This document shows, in pieces, positions 1 through 5,228 of a DNA stretch of 5,228 bases. The stretch's first letter is position 1; each line of letters starts with the position of its first letter. Made by a program: the position numbers and the translations under genes. The notes below the pieces were generated by a model. It was not told where the DNA came from and ran no database searches. It saw nothing but the letters and a program-made list of their open reading frames with translations. The DNA comes from DATLGB01 sp037724045 (GTDB taxonomy: Bacteria > Actinomycetota > Thermoleophilia > Solirubrobacterales > Solirubrobacteraceae): the NCBI GenBank assembly GCA_037724045.1, contig JBBJOW010000107.1:1-5228 (forward strand). The letters run 5' to 3'.

Positions 1-2502
<2,502 letters not shown>

Positions 2503-2508
2503 CTGTTT

Positions 2509-2569
2509 CGGGAGCCGTCCGCGGCAGCGCCGCGCTTCGAGCGCGGCGCCCGCTGGGGCGCGGCTCCCG
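2509..2569 (+). terminator. Compound GC-rich hairpin after rpoC, probable terminator
   Basis: The outer stem is a perfect 9-bp pairing, CGGGAGCCG (2509-2517) with CGGCTCCCG (2561-2569). Inside it is a perfect 10-bp stem, GCGCCGCGCT (2527-2536) with AGCGCGGCGC (2540-2549), closed by a 3-nt TCG loop. It starts 6 nt after the rpoC stop. There is no T-tract downstream; the next bases are CCCCG repeats. It is therefore not a canonical intrinsic terminator, but it fits the U-tract-less hairpins often found after genes in high-GC actinobacteria. It could instead mainly stabilise the mRNA 3' end. Confidence 0.65.
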
Positions 2570-2589
2570 CCCCGCCCCGCCCCGCCCCG
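2570..2589. repeat. Four tandem CCCCG units (minus-strand G-quadruplex motif)
   Basis: Four exact copies of CCCCG lie end to end directly after the rpoC hairpin. The complementary strand has four GGGG runs separated by single C bases, which satisfies the canonical G-quadruplex pattern with very short loops. The G-rich strand is the template strand for rpoC transcription. The last CCCCGT (2585-2590) can also pair with ACGGGG (2605-2610) across a 14-nt loop. The repeat is visible directly; its folding and function are inferred. Confidence 0.8.
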
Positions 2590-2606
2590 TTAGCCCGCGG
2601 CACGAC

Positions 2607-2644
2607 GGGGTCGACCGGGGGTTCCGCGGGTTGTGGGCGTGGGG
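2607..2644 (+). other. Plus-strand G-quadruplex motif with five G-runs
   Basis: Five runs of three to five G (2607-2610, 2617-2621, 2628-2630, 2635-2637, 2641-2644) are separated by 6, 6, 4 and 3 bases, matching the G3+N1-7 pattern. It lies on the strand that would appear in an rpoC read-through RNA. High GC raises the chance of random matches, so function is unproven. It overlaps the left arm and loop of the 12-bp inverted repeat, so the two folds should compete. Confidence 0.5.
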
Positions 2645-2666
2645 CACCGGTTCGCCGCGGAACCCC
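2618..2666. repeat. Perfect 12-bp inverted repeat, possible second terminator or operator
   Basis: GGGGTTCCGCGG (2618-2629) is the exact reverse complement of CCGCGGAACCCC (2655-2666), with a 25-nt spacer. In RNA it would form a strong stem about 115 nt downstream of the rpoC stop. No T-tract follows. It could be a back-up terminator, a binding site for a dimeric regulator, or a copy of a dispersed intergenic repeat. The sequence alone does not decide between these. Confidence 0.55.
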
Positions 2667-2766
2667 TCGGGTTGGCGGGACGAGGCGCGGGTTGTCGGGC
2701 CGGGGAATCGTTGCGAACCCGCCGCAGTCTCGTGACGTCTGCGTCTGGATCCGTCACATGGCGCCC

Positions 2767-2770
2767 AGGA
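2767..2770 (+). promoter_or_regulatory. Weak ribosome binding site (AGGA) of the DUF559 gene
   Basis: AGGA lies 4 nt before the GTG at 2775 and 10 nt before the in-frame GTG at 2781. Neither spacing is ideal (5-9 nt is usual), so the site does not settle the start. The nearest upstream in-frame stop is the TGA at 2733, which limits the protein to at most a few more residues from CTG codons. I saw no convincing promoter just upstream. Confidence 0.4.
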
Positions 2771-2774
2771 CGAT

Positions 2775-3674
2775 GTGCCGGTGCCCTCGGAAGCCGACAT
2801 CGCCCGCCTCGCGCATGCGCAGCACGGGAACGTCGCGTTCACGCAGCTGGGCGGCCTCGGCTTTACTCCGGACGCCATTCGCCACCGCGCGGTCAGCGGC
2901 CGGCTCGTACGTCGTTACCGCGGCGTGTACGCCTGGGGCTACCTGCGCACCGACTTTCTCAGCCGAGCGAGCGCAGCCCGACTCGCCGCGGGAACCCGCA
3001 GCTGCCTTGCGGGCACCGCTGCGGCCGCGGTGTATCGCGCGCTGCCAGAGCCGTCAGGGCCGATACACCTGACCCGCCCGACGCGCGCGGATGAACGGCA
3101 CGGGATGGTGGTCCACGAGGTCCGTCTCGATCCGGCGGAGGTCTGGTGGCGGCAGAACCTCCCGATGACCAGTCCGGCGCGGACGCTCCTGGACCTCGCG
3201 GAAAGCGAGTCCGAGCGGACGCTCACGCGTGCGTTCAACGAGTTCCAGATCCTCAAGCTGCTGACGCGCTCTCAGCTCGAGCGGGCGCTTCCGCGCTTCG
3301 ACGGCCGACGGGGCGTCTCGTCGCTCAGGGGTCTGCTCGGCGAGGATCTCGGCGCCACGCGCTCGGTCCTCGAGGACCTCTTCGTCCCACTGATGCAGCA
3401 GGCCAACCTTCCTTGCCCCTCTCTCAATGCTGCAGTTCTCGGCCTGGAAGTCGACGCGCTCTGGCCCGCCGAGCGCGTCATCGTCGAGCTCGACGGCCGG
3501 CGGTTTCACGACACCGACCCGCGCTTCGAGTCCGATCGCGCCCGCGACGCCCAGCTGGTCGCGCGTGGCTATGTGGTCCTGCGCTTCACGCACCGCCGGC
3601 TCAAGCGAGAACCGTTCGCCGTCATCGCGGAACTGGCAGCGGCCCTCAGCCAGCGGAGCCCGATCGCGGCATGA
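2775..3674 (+). CDS. AbiEi-like winged-helix / DUF559 endonuclease-fold protein
   Basis: A 299-residue predicted soluble protein. Residues about 7-52 form a winged-helix segment typical of AbiEi-family antitoxin N-termini: a helix with AQHGNVAFTQL, then GFTPDAIRHRAVSGRLVRRYRGVYAWG. Residues about 75-160 resemble the middle AbiEi region (SPARTLLDLA). Residues about 196-290 match DUF559, a PD-(D/E)XK-like (Vsr-related) nuclease fold: Glu200 in RSVLEDLF, Asp227 in EVDALW, Glu238 and Asp240 in VELDGRRFH with His245, then FESDRARD and VVLRFT. The candidate catalytic acids are present, so it may be active on DNA, but the substrate is unknown. No AbiEii nucleotidyltransferase toxin lies beside it in the window, so it looks like an orphan, as is common in actinobacteria. 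The start is GTG 2775 or GTG 2781. The 3' end overlaps the convergent HAD gene by 29 bp. Family assignment is strong; biological role is unknown. Confidence 0.9.
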   Translation: MPVPSEADIARLAHAQHGNVAFTQLGGLGFTPDAIRHRAVSGRLVRRYRGVYAWGYLRTDFLSRASAARLAAGTRSCLAGTAAAAVYRALPEPSGPIHLTRPTRADERHGMVVHEVRLDPAEVWWRQNLPMTSPARTLLDLAESESERTLTRAFNEFQILKLLTRSQLERALPRFDGRRGVSSLRGLLGEDLGATRSVLEDLFVPLMQQANLPCPSLNAAVLGLEVDALWPAERVIVELDGRRFHDTDPRFESDRARDAQLVARGYVVLRFTHRRLKREPFAVIAELAAALSQRSPIAA

Positions 3675-4167
3675 CCGACGCCGCAAAGCGCAGCAGGGCT
3701 TCTTCTCCCTCCTTCACCAGCCCGATGGCGGGGTCGCATTCGACCAGCAGCGTCGGAGCCGCGCGTGCGGCAGCCCACGCGCGGCACTCGCCGTCGAGCG
3801 CGTCGTCGACCCAGGCCAGCGGGTGGCCGGGCCCGGCGAACGCGTCGATCGCGTCGAGCTTCCAGTGCCCGGCGATCCCATGCCCCGGCCCGCGCGCGGC
3901 GCTGAGCGGGACGTGCGGCCATCCGCGGGGTAGGTCCAGGAGCCACGGCAGGTGCTCGTCCGCGCGCTCCTCCCAGCCTGTGCACCAGGTGCAGGCGTAC
4001 CGGTCTCCCACCGCCCGCAGCACGGCCGCGGCTTCAAAGGACAGCAGATGGGGGGCACCGTCGATCAGGGCCATGCGGCCAGGGGGCGGCGCGACGGCGT
4101 CGAATCCGAACAGCGACAGGACTCCGTCGACGTCGACGAGCAGCAGCGGCAGGTCTGATGACACCAC
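3646..4167 (-). CDS. Small HAD-fold protein, HAD_SAK_2-like, probable phosphatase
   Basis: A 173-residue soluble protein with all four HAD-superfamily motifs. Motif I is LLLVDVDGV, with nucleophile Asp12 and acid/base Asp14. Motif II is in CTWCTGWEE (Thr60 or Thr63). Motif III is Lys103 in HWKLDAID. Motif IV is WVDD (Asp121, Asp122). The layout DVDGV...(C/A)TGWEE.A..HLP..L.LP...WVDD matches the small actinobacterial HAD proteins grouped with the HAD domain of 'Swiss Army Knife' RNA-repair proteins (recalled, not searched). It has no large cap domain, so a phosphoryl-transfer role on an unknown, possibly bulky, substrate is inferred. Unlike the RNA-repair proteins it has no kinase or ligase partner here. 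The start is GTG 4167, supported by AGAGGA 7 nt upstream; a second GTG follows immediately. It is transcribed away from the transporter gene and converges on the DUF559 gene. Confidence 0.88.
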   Translation of the reverse strand: MVSSDLPLLLVDVDGVLSLFGFDAVAPPPGRMALIDGAPHLLSFEAAAVLRAVGDRYACTWCTGWEERADEHLPWLLDLPRGWPHVPLSAARGPGHGIAGHWKLDAIDAFAGPGHPLAWVDDALDGECRAWAAARAAPTLLVECDPAIGLVKEGEEALLRFAASVMPRSGSAG

Positions 4168-4185
4168 GTAAGAATCCTCTAAAAC
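4158..4185 (+). promoter_or_regulatory. Candidate sigma70-type promoter for the transporter gene
   Basis: ATGACA (4158-4163, one mismatch to TTGACA) is followed after 16 bp by TAAAAC (4180-4185, four of six bases of TATAAT). This is one of the few AT-richer patches in the area. Transcription would start near 4192 and give a leader of about 95 nt carrying the palindrome at 4243-4272. The -35 box lies inside the start of the divergent HAD gene. This is a motif match only. Confidence 0.25.
4175..4180 (-). promoter_or_regulatory. Ribosome binding site of the HAD gene
   Basis: On the minus strand AGAGGA ends 7 nt before the GTG at 4167, a near-ideal spacing that supports this start over the next GTG. 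The GAGG can pair with CCTC (minus strand, 4186-4189) in a 4-bp hairpin with a 6-nt loop, which might mildly mask the site. Confidence 0.7.
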
Positions 4186-4190
4186 GAGGT

Positions 4191-4200
4191 GTCCAGGCCC
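4191..4200 (+). repeat. GTCCAGGCCC motif, copy 1
   Basis: GTCCAGGCCC recurs exactly at 4247-4256, 56 bp downstream in the same orientation. An inverted copy of the core is at 5200-5209. This copy lies between the HAD start and the palindrome. Ten bases is short for a GC-rich genome, so chance is not excluded. Confidence 0.4.
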
Positions 4201-4242
4201 CCCGGCGCTCCTTCAAGTGCCTATTTCGCCCGCCGATGGGAA

Positions 4243-4272
4243 TGGGGTCCAGGCCCTAGGGCCAGTCCCCCA
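4243..4272. repeat. Interrupted palindrome upstream of the transporter gene
   Basis: A perfect 12-bp palindrome GGCCCTAGGGCC (4252-4263) is flanked by further complementary bases (TGGGG at 4243-4247 with CCCCA at 4268-4272), so 12 of 15 positions pair across the two arms. It ends 15 nt before the ATG at 4288, in the place where a ribosome binding site would be expected and where none is seen. It could be an operator for a dimeric regulator of either divergent gene, or an RNA hairpin controlling translation. Confidence 0.6.
4247..4256 (+). repeat. GTCCAGGCCC motif, copy 2 (within palindrome)
   Basis: Exact second copy of GTCCAGGCCC, forming part of the left arm of the palindrome at 4243-4272. 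Its surroundings (GGAAT, a few G, then GGTCCAGGC) partly match the inverted copy after the transporter gene. Confidence 0.4.
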
Positions 4273-4287
4273 CCGCCCCCCTCGCCA

Positions 4288-5151
4288 ATGACCTTTTACA
4301 TCGGAATCATCCTTGCCTTCGCCTGCGCCGGCATCACGCAGCTGGGCTTCCTTTACAAGCACAAGGGCGCCTCCGCGGTCGCGAAGGTAGACGTGGCACA
4401 TCCCCTACGCACGATCAGGTCGCTCTTCTCGAACAAGTGGTTCGCGATCGGCATGGCGGTCGCCGTCGGCGCCTGGGTGTTGCACGTGCTCGCAATGGCG
4501 CTCGCGCCCCTGTCGGTCGTCCAGGCGGTGCTCTCCACCGGCGTCGTCATGCTCGCGGTGCTCGCCGAGCGCGTCTTCGGCTTCAAGGTCGGCCGCAGGC
4601 AGTGGCTCGGGGTCGGGCTCACCGCGCTCGGCCTCGTCCTCCTGGTCGTGACGCTCCCTCACGCGCCTGGCAGCCACTCGAAGTTCTCGCTGCCCGCCAT
4701 GATCGCCTTCGAGGCGGGCATGCTGGCTCTCGGCTTCCTGCTCATCTCCGGCAAGCGCCTCGGCGCTCCCGACCGGCACCATGGGGTGCTGCTCGGCGCG
4801 GCCTCCGGCATCCTCTTCGGCGTCTCCGACGTCTCCATCAAGGCGCTCACCGGCCTGGACGGCATCGCGGCCGTCGCCGTGTCGCCCTGGCTGCTGATCA
4901 CGATCGTTGCCTCGGTGATCGCCTTCTACGCCTCGGCGCGCGGTCTGCAGGACGGCGAGGCGGTGCCGGTCATCGCCGCGACCTCGACGGCGGCCAACGT
5001 GTCGGCCATCGCCGGCGGCATCCTCGTCTTCGGTGATCCGCTGCCTGGCGACGCGCTCGGCGTCATCGTCCAGCTCGCCGCCTTCGCCCTCGTGATCATC
5101 GCCGCGGTGCTCGTGCCGCCGCCGGTCCGCGCCGCCGCCGCGAACGCCTAA
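4288..5151 (+). CDS. DMT-superfamily (EamA/NIPA-like) membrane transporter
   Basis: A 287-residue integral membrane protein with about nine predicted helices, roughly at residues 3-22, 51-70, 74-93, 104-123, 134-154, 166-183, 200-218, 225-247 and 257-279. The two halves look like the internal repeat of the drug/metabolite transporter superfamily: ALAPLSVVQAVLSTGVVMLAVLAERVFG in the first half corresponds to GEAVPVIAATSTAANVSAIAGGILVFGDPL in the second. Nine helices and the N-terminal GFLYKHKGA also recall NIPA-type Mg2+ transporters, so substrate and direction cannot be named. I chose ATG 4288 because the first helix begins at once. The frame is open back to 4189, but that 33-residue extension is Pro/Arg-rich, non-hydrophobic and overlaps the palindrome. 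No Shine-Dalgarno sequence precedes the ATG. It is divergent from the HAD gene with a 120-bp gap; no clear terminator follows. Confidence 0.9.
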   Translation: MTFYIGIILAFACAGITQLGFLYKHKGASAVAKVDVAHPLRTIRSLFSNKWFAIGMAVAVGAWVLHVLAMALAPLSVVQAVLSTGVVMLAVLAERVFGFKVGRRQWLGVGLTALGLVLLVVTLPHAPGSHSKFSLPAMIAFEAGMLALGFLLISGKRLGAPDRHHGVLLGAASGILFGVSDVSIKALTGLDGIAAVAVSPWLLITIVASVIAFYASARGLQDGEAVPVIAATSTAANVSAIAGGILVFGDPLPGDALGVIVQLAAFALVIIAAVLVPPPVRAAAANA

Positions 5152-5228
5152 GGGTCCGTCTCTGAATAACTATTGCGGTTTGGACGGGCGATCCGCGGCG
5201 CCTGGACCCACCCGATTCCTCGCCGATG
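5152..5228. other. 3' flank of the transporter gene, no gene supported
   Basis: 77 bases from the transporter stop to the window end. It holds the inverted GTCCAGGC motif. CCGTC (5156-5160) can pair with GACGG (5183-5187) across a 22-nt loop, which is too weak to call a terminator. An ATG at the very last three bases cannot be judged as a start. Confidence 0.5.
5200..5209 (-). repeat. GTCCAGGC motif, inverted copy 3
   Basis: GCCTGGACCC here is the exact reverse complement of GGGTCCAGGC at 4245-4254. Beyond the core, ATTCC follows at 5215-5219, and the minus strand at copy 2 also reads GCCTGGACCCC then ATTCC, with a 4-nt length difference. Copies 2 and 3 therefore bracket the transporter gene in opposite orientation. 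Confidence 0.35.

Noticed and set aside
2711..2750. TTGCGA as a -35 box for the DUF559 gene
   Set aside because: No acceptable -10 hexamer lies 16-18 bp downstream.
2773..2775. ATG overlapping the GTG start of the DUF559 gene
   Set aside because: It is in a different frame and gives a Cys/Arg/Pro-rich product with no resemblance to the AbiEi N-terminus.
3146..4171. Long plus-strand open frame across the DUF559 and HAD genes
   Set aside because: It is an Arg/Pro/Ser-rich shadow frame in GC-rich DNA, crosses two recognisable genes, and shows no known domain.
4189..4287. 33-residue N-terminal extension of the transporter frame
   Set aside because: It is Pro/Arg-rich, lacks signal-peptide character, runs through the palindrome, and the first membrane helix begins exactly at the ATG at 4288.
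5152..5209. Possible terminator after the transporter gene
   Set aside because: Only short stems (5-6 bp) with 22- and 46-nt loops can form and there is no T-tract.
5226..5228. ATG at the window end as the start of a next gene
   Set aside because: No downstream sequence is available and no clear ribosome binding site precedes it, although TCCTCGCC before it resembles the bases before the transporter ATG.

Overview
The window looks like chromosomal DNA from a very GC-rich bacterium, most likely an actinomycetote. The clues are strong G/C bias at third codon positions, a beta' subunit with no large insertion in its trigger loop, and accessory gene families (AbiEi-like/DUF559, HAD 'DVDGV...TGWE', DMT 'VVQAVLS') that are typical of Actinomycetota. 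A member of the Thermoleophilia/Solirubrobacterales is my best guess, but that is inference and could not be checked.

Layout. Positions 1-2502 (+) hold the 3' two-thirds of rpoC; its start lies upstream of the window. Positions 2503-2774 are a structured, very GC-rich intergenic stretch. It contains a compound hairpin just after the rpoC stop, four tandem CCCCG units (a G-quadruplex motif on the minus strand), a five-run G-quadruplex motif on the plus strand, and a perfect 12-bp inverted repeat. Positions 2775-3674 (+) encode a 299-residue protein with an AbiEi-type winged-helix N-terminus and a DUF559 (PD-(D/E)XK-like) nuclease C-terminus. Positions 3646-4167 (-) encode a small HAD-fold protein that converges on the DUF559 gene and overlaps its 3' end by 29 bp. 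Positions 4168-4287 separate the HAD gene from a divergently transcribed membrane transporter gene, and hold a near-palindrome and short repeats. Positions 4288-5151 (+) encode a DMT-superfamily membrane protein of 287 residues. The last 77 bases show no gene I can support.

How the parts relate. rpoC is an essential transcription gene, and the intergenic structures probably end or attenuate its operon. The three downstream genes are not an obvious operon: they alternate in strand and have unrelated predicted roles (nucleic-acid binding/nuclease, small phosphatase-like HAD, membrane transport). I see no phage, IS element, CRISPR array, tRNA or rRNA. No clear new multi-gene system is visible. 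The observations most worth a second look are the nucleic-acid structures after rpoC, the orphan AbiEi-DUF559 protein, and the palindrome plus repeated GTCCAGGC motif around the transporter gene.
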